This document shows positions 42,992 through 55,800 of a stretch of 64,000 bases of DNA, in pieces. Both the position numbers and the translations under genes were made by a program. The stretch comes from Hydractinia symbiolongicarpus (lineage: Eukaryota; Cnidaria; Hydrozoa; Anthoathecata; Hydractiniidae), in assembly GCF_029227915.1 (NCBI RefSeq), contig NC_079881.1, forward strand, positions 5,208,001-5,272,000, written 5' to 3'. The notes beneath the pieces are model-generated. The model worked only from the letters and a program-made list of their open reading frames with translations, had not been told where the DNA came from and made no database searches. How positions within the stretch are numbered: the stretch's first letter is position 1; each line of letters begins with the position of its first letter.

Positions 42992-43262
42992 GCGGAGATG
43001 ATGGTGAAGTGCTAGCACATTCGACTTGCAATCATAAGGTTTCAGGTTCGAGTGGCCACTCCGGCGCACTTTAAATGTAGTGTTGTCAGCCCATTTGGTG
43101 CCATCTACTGACCGCGGGTTGTGTGGCAGACAAGCAAGTTAGAGCAATGCTATACGTATCTCTGGCGGGAATGTAACATAGTTACAGTCGGAGGGGAGGA
43201 AGAGCCAACCGTTAGGATGGAATCCCCAAGGACGTTAAAACCTCCTGTTACTTACTTACTTA
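42992..43262 (+). repeat. tRNA-derived SINE-like element (family B)
   Basis: The head GGAGATGATGGTGAAGTGCT and GGTTTCAGGTTCGAGT look like box A and box B. The body has TCAGCCCATTTGGTGCCAT and GTTAGGATGGAAT, and the tail is CTTACTTACTTAC. Other copies lie at 58776-58955 (sense) and 17344-17400 (antisense fragment). Confidence 0.7.
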
Positions 43263-43888
43263 AAATAAATGAAAACAAATACTAGCTAATATTATTGAAA
43301 TCTTTGTTCATTTTAATTTTTTCAATTTTTTTTTTAATTCTAATGTTAGACTAGCAACTTGCCTGCCCAAACCATCATTATAGACATCTGTCAAAGCTGT
43401 AATTTAAAGTATGAATTTAATGTGTTTCTAATAACTTCTAATGACTTCAGTGTAATCCTACAGTTCATTATGAAAAATCAAAAAACGTAAAACTAAATAT
43501 ATTATAATTTGTAAAATAAGAAAAAGAATAGATGTAAAAAACTTTTTTAAAAAATTAAAAAAAAATTAAGACAAGAACGTTTTGCTGTTGCAACATCCTG
43601 GTTGATATATCACATACAAAAGTTACGTAAAAAAATTAAGAAATCTTCTATACAATATTGTAATAAATTATTTATTTTTTTAATATATACTTCTATTTTT
43701 TTTAAATTAAATATATTTCGCGCAAATATTATTTTTTGAAAAATTTGGCGTAAAAAACAGAAGCCTGCAAAAAGAAATCTCAACAATTTTACTTTTCTTC
43801 GCCCGCATAGATGAATCAAGTGGCGAAGATAAATTTATGCAAAAATAGGTTCGCGCGAAATTTTATCGGGATAACGTCATAACCTGAA
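43263..43888. other. TTYH downstream flank
   Basis: AT-rich; probably the TTYH 3' UTR next to 43888. The minus frame at 43610-43819 is not credible. Confidence 0.4.
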
Positions 43889-46800
43889 TCACATATTTAT
43901 ACCACGTCTTCCTCTTCTGTCTTCTTCCTCCACCGATAAAAATTCGGTCGACCCATGGATGGCACGGTACTACAAGAGAAACGGAAGTTAAATTTATTTG
44001 CTTAGAATTTATAAGCAAACGCTTACTGCACTGCGCTACGCTAAGCGATATCTATTAGAACTATATTTTTATTCATCAAATAACTACCAGTAATCTCTAC
44101 AATAACAGCCGTATTTCGTCTGTCTGTTCAACATGGTTGCACCGCAGATTTATTTCAGACCCTGCCTAAAAGGATTTAACAACTAGTCTCTTATAATAAC
44201 CCACTAATATATCGTAATACAAAACAGAACAATATATAATTTTTGTTTTGTTTTGAAATATGGAAACGCATTGTCACCAAAATGTAAGAAGAAGGATACA
44301 TTTAATGCATTAAAAAAACAACAACACAACAACAGAAGAAGGACATTTCGTGTACACAAAAGCATTTTTGTGGCATGTCATGATGTGACATAACTTGACA
44401 CTGCGCCATATTGTCATGTAAACAAATAATACAGCTTCACATTAACGTAATGCGGGTCACAATAAAATTCTGATCTAAATATTGTTCTACTGGCCAAAAT
44501 TTGTCCCAAAAATAAAAAAAAAACACAATGTAAAAAAAAACATTCCCGAACGTGATTTATTTGACAAAGTTTTGATGATTAAAATATGAAAAAAGCTTCT
44601 GTTTGAACAAAAAACGGACAGCAAATAAAAGTAATATGTTATTTTTGACAAGTTTGTTGTGACAAGAATCTGAGGATTTCAGCTTGTGAGGATTTTTAAC
44701 TAAGCCGAAATTATTTTCGGCGCAGCTTTATTTTATGTTATTATTAATACCACAAATACCCCTTTCTTGATTAAGATTTTATTCAACATCAAATCAGTTT
44801 ATTTTCAAAACAATTTAACTGTGTTTTTTGCTACAATCATTTTTTTTTCATTATCTTCACTATTAATACAGCTTCTCTATTAACACAAGGCTAAAATTTT
44901 TTGCATCGCTTTAAATCGCTTTCGATTTTTTTTCTACATTGTGCAACGTTAACAAAAAAGATGAAGTAACAAAAACAACAACACTGTGGATATTGAGTAT
45001 TATAGGTATGTATCTTACCGATGGAGGTCCTCTGTCACGTTTTGCGAGCAATGGTAAATGCTCAAATTCATTATCATCGATTGACTTGTATGAAACATCA
45101 AAAGACGATGAACCATGAAAACTTTCAGAGCTAAAATAGAAAGAAAACTTTAAGGTAATAACTTCTTTGGTAGCGAAATTAGATAAAGCATTACAACTGC
45201 GGATTTTATATACCTTAAGAGAATACATTTTGCAGAACATTTATTTTTGTGGGTGACTACATTTTCCGCAAGTTTTCGAAATTAATTTTTAAAGACGCCG
45301 ATTCGGTAATTTTACTAGTGATTTTAGCAGACAAACATTTTTTCGCCAAACATAACTTTCAGTAATGAACGTACTTTTCAATGAAAAACAAAAAAACCTT
45401 ATAGTTTAGGTCCAACAAGAATTTATTTTAAAAACACGTTTTTGCAGTACAAACAGAAAATGTTGCAAAATGTCTGAGTTCAAATCCGCAACAATATGTT
45501 CCCCAAAGAGGTTCTGCAAAAAACTTTTCTGCAGACATTATGATTAACCCAAAAAGCAAGAACATCAACAACGTATCCTACCCTCCAGGTGGACCTTGAT
45601 AACTATCAGTAACTAAATGGACGCCCACTTTATCGCGTTTTAATATCGGTCTAAAATATGAAATAACCATAAAATCACTGACTGAGATCTTAATTTATTA
45701 AATAATAATTTTTGTAGATGATGGATTTTATTTTAGATATGGGCGGGTAAGGAGCTATGGGCGGGTAAGGAGCTATGTGCGGGTAAGGAACTATTGGCGG
45801 GTAAGGAATTATGGGGGCCAACTCTGCATGTGACAGCGCTGTGGCGACCCTTTTGTTTTTTAGTGTGGGCTTTTTAAAACATAACTATCATGTTGTCCTG
45901 TCATGTTTGAAAATATTTAAGTTAAGTAGAAGCATTAGATTTTATCAGACATTCTTATTCTTGAATTTTAAGTTTCTTAATTTCTCAAGTCCAGAGTCGT
46001 GGGCGTATTGAAGGATAGTGCGCAAAATAGTGAGAGTTGGCAATGATGACAGACCTATATTGCGAGGGGATAATTATTTTTTAACACAACGCGGGCAAGC
46101 TGACATGGGGAGGGTAGGGTTTGAGGAGAATTTTCAGGAAGAGGGCGGGGGACTTCCTAGGACACCATGGTTCTAAATTTTAATGAGCATCAAGGATGCA
46201 TCGATCGGGGATCAATAACATTAACGTAGTAGGAATTATACAAACCTGAGAGGAGCCAAGGCTTTCCATATAGGCGTGATACATAACAGCGTGATGATAA
46301 TCAGCAAGCTTGTGAGAATACTACATAACATCAGTAAACCCAAACCATCTCTAAAACAGGTACTTAAATAAAGTGTTCAGTATTTCAAATCTCGTACTCC
46401 TCATATACCGAAGACTTTTCCTGACACGATTTATTTTAAGAAAAGTAACTTTGGCGGGAAAAAATTTTTGCGAGTCAAGTGTTACTTTTTGAGATATACG
46501 GCCTAACTATTAATTCCCAAGCAATTATTAATACTTCTAAGTTTTGTGACTATGCCAATTAGAGAATTCTTATTCAGAATAGCTTTATATATAGCTTGGC
46601 GTATTTCACAAGAAAAAATTTTCGGGAATCGGGCGAAAAAAATCGCAAAAATTTTGTGACATATTGTTAAACAAAAAGGAAACCAAATATTTCAGCGAAA
46701 GTAATCATTTTAACTTACAACAAAGTGTTACAAACAGCAGCTAGACTTGATTCGAATTCCTAAAAGAAATACAGTTGTCATGTCAAATAAAAGGAAACTC

Positions 46801-49800
46801 TTTTCTACGTTTTTTGTACTCGGCCTGATCTACCCACACCCCAGTACCAAATAACACGAAGTCTAAAAATATATATAATAAAAGGAATACAAAGAATAGT
46901 TCCACATACACAGTTTCCTAACCTCTGATTTGTTAGTTAAACATAACAAAATTGGCAGCATAAAAACGCTTATGTCGAAAGGAAACAATGTCCACACCAT
47001 ATGTCCCTGACATTCCTTAAGCCACACAAAAGTTCCCAAAATTTCTGTGACTTTTTGGTAAAAAAAACCTCGCTTATATTCCAGGTTTATAAAGACTCGT
47101 CATTAGCAACATACGTTAGGATCAACAAGACAACATTGTCTCTGTTGTTCAAGTTTGATATATAATATAGCTACTTACTTTATGTAATTCCGCACAACCC
47201 AATATCTCCATCAACTGATCGAGAACATTTTCACTGTTTGTTAATGATTGTTGAATTATGTCGATATATATCTAAGGAAAAGTACAAATTATTATATTTT
47301 GCCAGTTGCAACAAAAATATATCATAAGTGAAATATTTCATATGGAATGGAACAAATAGTCTGGCTGGCTGGCGAAAAAAAAGTGTGGTAGGACCTTTAG
47401 CATTTTAGGTCGCATTATCGTTCATAGGTGAGTTGATTTTTGTAAGTGGGAGTTCTGACCCCTTTACATATTATGACCTACATGCAGCAAAGTATAAACT
47501 GTGATATGAGTGAAGCCCTAACAAAATAAAGTGGGTAACGATAAGGCATTTTTGGAATGATCAGTTGGTACAATTTCAGAATCCTTTTTCTACACAAGTT
47601 GTTAGCAAATTTCCGATGACAATTAATGAGCACGTGGAGGATCAAAAACAAAACGAGGCCACAAGGATGTATAAATTACATTTTACGCATAGCTTTTAAA
47701 TAAGATAGTAAATCAAGCAGTTGGATTATAACTCACGTCACACTATCTAGATTTGAGGACGTGGAAATATTGTTGATGCCACACTGTTGGATGTATTTTC
47801 TATACCCTGAATGTACACATGCAACAAAGTGATGACCCGGTTACTAAACCAGGTCATCACTTTGTTGTTGCTTTGTAAAGGCTGAAATACACTATCATTT
47901 TCAATGATACATTCCAATGACATGAAAAATGACAAATTTCGGCGGGAATACACTATCATTAAAAACATGAAACTTGAGCATGTTTTTCTTTGCAACATGG
48001 ACTCTGAAGAAGAAATAGCAGCTGCTGTTGCTGTGTTTATGTTATCAAAAAAGAGAGCCGAACGTAGGAAAAGAAAGCAAAGAAATGTATGGGTGAAGCC
48101 GTGGTTAAATAGGGGAACGGAACTTGGCATCTACAATATTCTCATGTATGAACTGCGCGTGGAGGAAATTGCAGAGTATACGCGATTTTTAAGAATGCCG
48201 GCGAATATTTTTGATGAGCTTCTTAATCTTATAGAAGCACATTTACGAAACCCGATTCCTGCTAAAAGGCTGGCTGCTCCAAATTTCAATAAAATTTTCA
48301 GTCGCTTCTTGCGTCCCTATTCTCGGGTGAATTATCTTGTTCAAATCTTTGTTTTCAAAAATGTTTACGCCTAAACCTATATCGCGTGCAACAAACACGT
48401 GTGCGAAAACAATGGATTTGATTTAAAACAATAGAAAAAAAATGTCATTGAAAAATTAAAAGTTAAACATGTTCAACTTTTAATTTTTAAGGATCATTGG
48501 AAATGAGAGTGTAAAAAATGAAATTTTTTCCTGTATACACTGTCATATTTCAATGATAATTGGAAAATGATCATTGAAAAATTATAGTGTATTTCAGCCT
48601 TAAGACTATGCATACTTCAAATTAGTTGTGATTTCACTACTCCCAATTCAAGTGTAAATTAGCATAGGTTTTTCCCTGGTTATTAGATAATTGGTTGAGA
48701 GACTTATCAATCACACTTTAAGTATGAGGTGGCTGAGTATCTATGTGATTTTTTTTTCTATCAGCAGTAAACGTAAAAGTAAATAGTGTGATGATTGACC
48801 ACGTACAACTCTAGCTGTATTGCATCAGTGGTCAAGACAATCAATTCCATCTAGCGGAGTTCTAACTTGAAATTTCCTGAATCATGTAGGTTGGCGTTTA
48901 TATTTTATAGATTTCCTCAATAGGGCTTAGTACTAAAAGCAGAGAACACATAATATTCAACTGAGGCACAAAAGAAATTTATTTGGCAAACTTGTATTGT
49001 GATTCATTGGAGAATATTCTAGAAAGTTTCTTTCCAAACAGAGAGCTCACATACCTGTGAAGAAGGCAAACTGTGAATCAGAGGGTCCAATTTAACGATA
49101 TCCAATAGTGCTTGTGCTGTTAAAAGTTCTTCGCTAATAACTTTGTAAGACTAAATTGAAAGAAGACAGTCTTGCAATATAATCTGCTTAAAAGACACAA
49201 TAAAATTTACCACTCCATATTTTTTTCCGGACAGTGTCATAAAAGAGACAGGTGAGAAGATGAGAAAATAAATTCTAACCTGTTGTAAGGGATTTGTTGA
49301 ATTTGAGCATTCTAAGTAGTATCTTACCAAATCTAAGATACGTAATATTTATATATATTAGTTTTTTTATATATAGAGTCACGATGATGTAGAAAAAAGT
49401 TAGGAAGACCATTATTGATGCTGCTGTGTGTTTGACAATCGCTCGCCATTTTTTTAAAAAAAGTTTTGCTAGTTGATAATGTATTTTAACAAAAAAATAC
49501 GATATTTTACCAACAATGTGCAGGAAACAAAAGTAGACCACGACTCAAATAATTTTAATAAGTGAGTCAAAACATTTTAAGAATAAATACGAACACATTT
49601 TAAAGACTTTTAAATACAGCTAACATACCATTGGCTGCTGGCTTTGTTATATATTGCAATAAAGATTGTTTTGGATAAGTGCATAAATCACCTGCTCCCT
49701 AGTAAACAAAAGAGAGATTTGGCAGAAAAATTAATTAGCTGAAACAAAAAGAAGGGAATGTTGTGTTCTTCCTTTATAAGGAACATCTTTAAAAAACCAT

Positions 49801-52800
49801 TACGCTAAATACTGTAGGTACTTTTAACTGTCAATCCTTGAAAGCATGGTCATTTTTATAATAAAGGAAAAGATAAATCATTTAGTAAAACTGGCAAGCG
49901 AGTTCACATAAGCACCTTGGAATTTTAATAGCCTTTCAAAAGTTATTACTGTTGCTTACATATCGAAACCAAAAACACTTACAATGCTGAGAGGGACTTC
50001 AACACTCACAGAAGCCATCATAAGAAATAAACTTATAACAGCCATTATTGTTAACCTAGTAGAAAGAAAAAGAAAATCATTTCACTACATACCTCCATGA
50101 TTAAAGTAAAGCAATTCTTTGCTTGATAAAGACAATATTTCTCAGTGTTTAATACATTGAAAAGAAACTTAATTTTCCCGGAAAGATATATATATATATA
50201 TATATATGTAGGTCGACCAAAAATTACATTTCACAGGTATAATTTTTGTGAATAATGTAAAAATGCTATTAAATATCTTTAAAATAAATGTTTGCTTAAA
50301 AACACTTTCACGAAAATTCACTTTAAAAAAAACAAAAATTATAAAATGCCTTTTCCTTATTTAAACGTTTTGTCTTCATTTATTTTAAAAACATTTACAG
50401 AGCTGAAACAAAACGAAACGAGCTACATAGTAAGAGGGATAATTACGATAGTTCGCATACACAATAAATGGGCATCGTCTTCTTGAAAATGCAGAGTAAA
50501 TTGTTATTAGTATCAGGATCAACTGCCACAATAGAATGCATAATGTGATCCACCATCTAAAAATAAGATCTTAAACGCATCAGTAACATGTTAGGCTAGC
50601 AACAGTCCTCTGACTTTCCCTGATCAAGTTTAAAGTTCAATCAAAATAAAAATAAAAACATTCTTAATACACTTGTGGAGGCACAATGTCCTCACACAGT
50701 TAAGATTGTTACAAGAAAAAGCAAAATGTATTTTCACTTAGTAACGATAGCAGTAAATATGTTTTTTGGAAACCTTAAAATTTTATTTATTTTGGAATAT
50801 CCATGGGTTAAAGAAAAAACTCACTTGATGAGTAGTCTCAGAAAAACCCTTATAATTTATCAATACTTTTACATTTTTTTTATTTTTTTTGTTTCTGAAT
50901 GCTAGATGAAAGACTTATTTGATGGTGTTATTTTTGTGAGATGTTAATTTTTCAAAAAGAAAATATAATGAAATAAATTAAATTCAAAAAGGTTCCCTGT
51001 TTTTTTTTTAATAACATCGTTGTGAAATTGTTTGTAATTATATATAGTCGTTCAAAAAAATGGATATTTTTTTCTTTCTGTTGTCATAATTCGCTAACCA
51101 GTAATTTATACAAAAAAATCCAGGAACCTTTTGTGCATAATTTATTCAGCTTTTTATTACCGAAAATTTGAATGAGTCAATAGGAAGCTTTCGGATAAAG
51201 AGACCACAAACGTAAAGGCATGTATGCGAAAATTTACTAATGAGATACTTGTTTTTAAAGATTCTTGTAGGTGTTATGAAAATGTGTGAACCGAGTATGC
51301 AGAAAGATGATAAAAGTGCGAACTTTTTCTTTATGCTGAATATGTGTGCACATGTTCAGAAATATTACCAGACAGAACTCAGGGTTACAAGAGACAGCTC
51401 ATATGCATACTCCTAAACTTTGATTTTTTTATGTTTTTTTATATGACAACATTTATATATATATATGGTGAAAGTAAATTATCTAAAAAATATCATTATG
51501 CATATTTTTATACGGGAGTTCCATATCATGCATAATGTTTACAAAAAATATGCTAAACTCATTTTGCACATATTTCCTTGAAGGCGGGAAGGATATAACA
51601 CCTCTGAAAAGGCTTTTTCTAGAAAAAAGGGATGATTCAAATATTTTCATGAAATATAAAATTTGTCATTCGAAAGAGAATTTTTTCTATATATCATGAA
51701 TTTTTTGCAAGAAACCTCAAAAAAAATTTGTTTCCTTTACAGCAACCTTAAAATATTGGACATGGACCAATAAATATTAGGGAAGTACATCAGGGAAGCA
51801 TTTATGTTAGTTTAAAAAAAAAGGAAGAATTCATCAATAGTTGTGACATACCTTAAACTATCATATGTTAAACAGTCTTCTGAAACGGACTTTAAATCCA
51901 CATTTACATCTTTTAGCAGATTTCCTTTTTGCTGCAATATCTCCTGCACTGACGACAGATTATAAAGTAGTAGCCTAACTTCTGGCAAAGAGATATTAAA
52001 TGGTAGCGTGCTCTCCAGTTTTTCAACACCGTTTTGTAAACCAAGTGTAACATACCTTGCAAGTACTTTGTTCTAAACAATACTTCAAGTTATTATTACT
52101 TATGATTATAAGTAATAATAACTTGTTAAACATCACTTGCAAAACAACAAATGAAAACATCCCTGAGAACCACACAACATATTCTTGATTATAATCTGGT
52201 TTGGTTGCTACTAAGGTTAGGAATTGAAAATGCATTTTAGAAAAAAACCATGTCACATCAGGTTTTCTAACAAATTTACCCCGAGAGAATAAGTTGCATG
52301 TATTCCTTTTTCAAAAATTTTTAAAAATCAGGGATTTTTGTTTTTGCAAATAGTAATTATCGATAAAAATTTGACAAAAAGAAAACTCAAAGAAGATTTA
52401 GAAAATTAGCAACTAGGGTAATGGATAATCAATTGTTTTAATAAAGTTTAATTTGTAACCAATAATTTTCATACATTTTCAACAAATATCTCTAAAATCA
52501 AGAATCATACCTTAAACTTATACAAGTCAAAGATATTGTATATTTTTTTAGCTCCAGATGCAAATTTTTCGACACCATCCTGTGCTTTGTTATTGCCATA
52601 GAATAAAATACCCAGTGGAAAGCTACAACAATGTGTGAAGATAATAATAAAATTTCAAGTTTCAAACATAAATTAAGAAATTACTCTTTCTCTGTTTGTA
52701 AAATCAATTCAATGTATCTCCGTTAGTGACGTCTGTGTTTCTTAGAAGTGGAATGTAAAAACATGGACCACTCACATACACATTATTGACATATGCTATC

Positions 52801-55800
52801 AACGGCAGATGTAGAATGCTAAAACTCTATGAGAAGTAGATCAATTGCAACCTTTTCTCTCTATTTTCTAGGGTGATTATTCATAGTATAGTAGTTTAAT
52901 AGAGTAAACAATGGTTAGTGCTCAGCTTCCCTGGATTACCTAACTGCCATCAGTAAGTTTGAATATTATGCAATACAGACATAGTTTAGGATCGTTTTCC
53001 ACCCATCCACTTCCATCCTAAAACTTGTGACTTTCTCGTTTATGTTCTCGGTCAGAATAATGGATATTATATTCTACCCCTAACACACTCCCCTGGAAAT
53101 ATGATCAGCTGTCACATCTGGAGAACATTAAACGGTTGGTGTTTAATTCCAACAAAAAACTATGAAATAAATCATTTGTTTGTTTGTGCAAGCTATAAAT
53201 TTGTTTGTACAAAAATGAATACTTATACATACCATGACAAAACTGCTAAAGCTCCAATCAACAGTCTCAAGCATCTACTTCTTGTGGGTCTTGGCTTCAA
53301 AGCTTGTGATCGACAATTTGCACAGAAATAACATGAACACACCAAAAAATAGATTGAAAACAATAAAAACAACACAGTTGCTGCGAATATGACGTAAATA
53401 CCATTGAAAAACAGTGCCTAAAAAGAAAAAAACTTTGATAACAAAAACAAGGCATACACATAACTATATATTAGGGACAATGTGGTTGGCCAAATTAGGG
53501 GATGCAGGTAAAATTAGCAATTGCATGTTCCTATGAAATACAGAGTATATACATATCTTTTAAAAAATATATATATATTTAAAAATATATAAAAATATAC
53601 TAAAATCATTACCTAAATACACTGAGGGTATGCCAAAGAAAAATGAGACCTAAAAAAGGTCTCATTCCTTGCAGTCTTTGATATTGGCACAAAGAAATTT
53701 AATAACTTTCCTTAAAATCACCCTTAGAACAACAGTTATATTTCATTGTGGTAAATTACCTTTTAAATCACCTGTTTTATGACAAATCTTTTAAACCCTT
53801 CTTCCAAAATTATTTGTCTATCAGTCTGATATATTTTCTAGTGCATTATCATTAATTTAACAACAGTTGATTAGTACGGCACTGAAGAAAACAGTTTCAA
53901 AAGAGACTGAAACCCACATTATGATAAATCAGCCAACAAATAAATAAGAAAAGTTTTAAAAACACATGTTAAAATTTTATTCTTAATTTATAAAGTAGCA
54001 CGAAGCTTTTCGTAACTGAGTTACATTTTCAAGTGATAAAAATATCCTAAGCTAAAAACCTTTATACAAAATATCTACAATAAAATAATTAATTGATTTA
54101 ATTAAAATGTTCTACCCAAGGGAATACAAGTAAAAATCATGGACAAGCGAAACAAAAGAAAGAAAATGTGCAAAATCACCATGTGTAAAAATAAAATAAA
54201 AGAAACAAAAACTAATTGCCCACGGGAATAGAGAATAAAAACAGGCGATTGTGTGGATAAAAAGCTATGTAACTCTATTCCTAAATAACAAAAGTGATTT
54301 GGTCTCTTTTTGATCATTCAAGAGGGCCTTATGGGAACAAATGAAAAATGCCTCCAAAATCTTTCTTTTTCTAGTGTCTCTTGGCGCCTTAGACAAGATG
54401 GACCAATTAAAGGCGTGATCAGGATTTCTGACTAAGTGCTTAGAAGGTTCGGATTTCTCACTGTTGGAGTTATGTTCTTTCCATCTCACAATAGCATTTC
54501 TCATTGTTTCTCCTATGTAGATAGTGTTACACGTCGCGCATTCTCCCTTGTAAATGACTTTGTTATGGTGGTTAACTTTATCCTTTAATGGGAAAAGAGA
54601 CCTGACTTTAGTAGTTTTCCACGTATAAACAACTCTGACTTCCCCATTCGTAAACGATTCTATGTTTTTGGCAACTTTTCTAATTGACACCTCATTCTTG
54701 GGACAGAATGGTATTTGGATAAAGACTGAAACCTAGTTCAATATTTTTAGAACCGCTGGAAAAATTTTGGTCAAGTGGTCCCGTTCGAGTGTGTGGAATA
54801 TTCTCACGGTCGGAATGTCACTTGGTAAAACTTTCGGCTGAGGGAAAACAAGGACGTTTAACAGTGAAACTCTCATAATAAAAAATTTGATTAAATAAAA
54901 GTACATATCTCAATTAGGGTAAAGCTGAATTAGCAAAAATTAACCTATATAATACTTTAAAAAAACACTATCAATATGGATTCGATCAACATTGATCGAT
55001 TTGATCGCATTTGTTTGAGCGGAAACTCGCCTTAAAACTACACAATATGACAGGTTTGAAGTTAGAAAACAAAGATTTTATGAAAAATTGACGTGTTTTC
55101 TCTCAAACTTTATTATTATTATTCCAATTTTTTATACAAGATATAGCCACGTCCAGTGTTGGAAACACTGTTATTAAAAACATCCTGTGTTTAAATGTAT
55201 ACATTTGGTATACACCGGCTAGCCTATCCAATTTCCCCAACATGGCATGGATTGACCTGTAGCTGTGGTATAAAGTAACTTGCTAAACATGGCCGCGCTG
55301 TGGACCGTACCACAGACTTTGTGATTATGAAGTGAACGCCATAACCACAAGGCCATGCGCTATAATTGGCTACCTTGAACAATATGGACCTGTAACAGTT
55401 CCAGAGATAACACTAAAGGGGAAACAGTTTCCCATGTTGTATAGGAAAATTCCCATGTCATATAGGGAAATGGTTTCCCAATAGAAAACCGTTTTTCGTT
55501 ATTTTAATTTCGGTTTTGGGTTTCCCTTTTGGGAAACCATTACCTATTCTCAAGACCATTTTACGGAATTGCGGAAAAAGGCTACAATAATTTTTTTTCC
55601 TTCAGTGAAAATTTGCGGGAAAATATTCCCTTTCAATTGGTTAAAAATTTTAAGTGCGCTTCTTAACAAGCTCTTGCACAGATTCCTTTCTATTTTGGTG
55701 GTTTTCCCATTGGGAAACCATTGCCGTATTTCTTAACCGTTTAGGGTAACGGTTACCTAAATGGGAAACCGTGAAGTTTCTTAAATGGGAAACCGTTTTC

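Noticed and set aside
44911-45018. Read-through C-terminus of TTYH after exon 14
   Set aside because: A good GT donor lies at 45018 and the exon at 43889-43969 gives the family-typical PPSY ending.
47747-48130. 127-codon minus-strand frame
   Set aside because: Antisense shadow of the Harbinger transposase frame.
49275-49541. 88-codon minus-strand frame
   Set aside because: Covers TTYH exon 8 in the wrong frame; the true coding phase there is RYYLEC.
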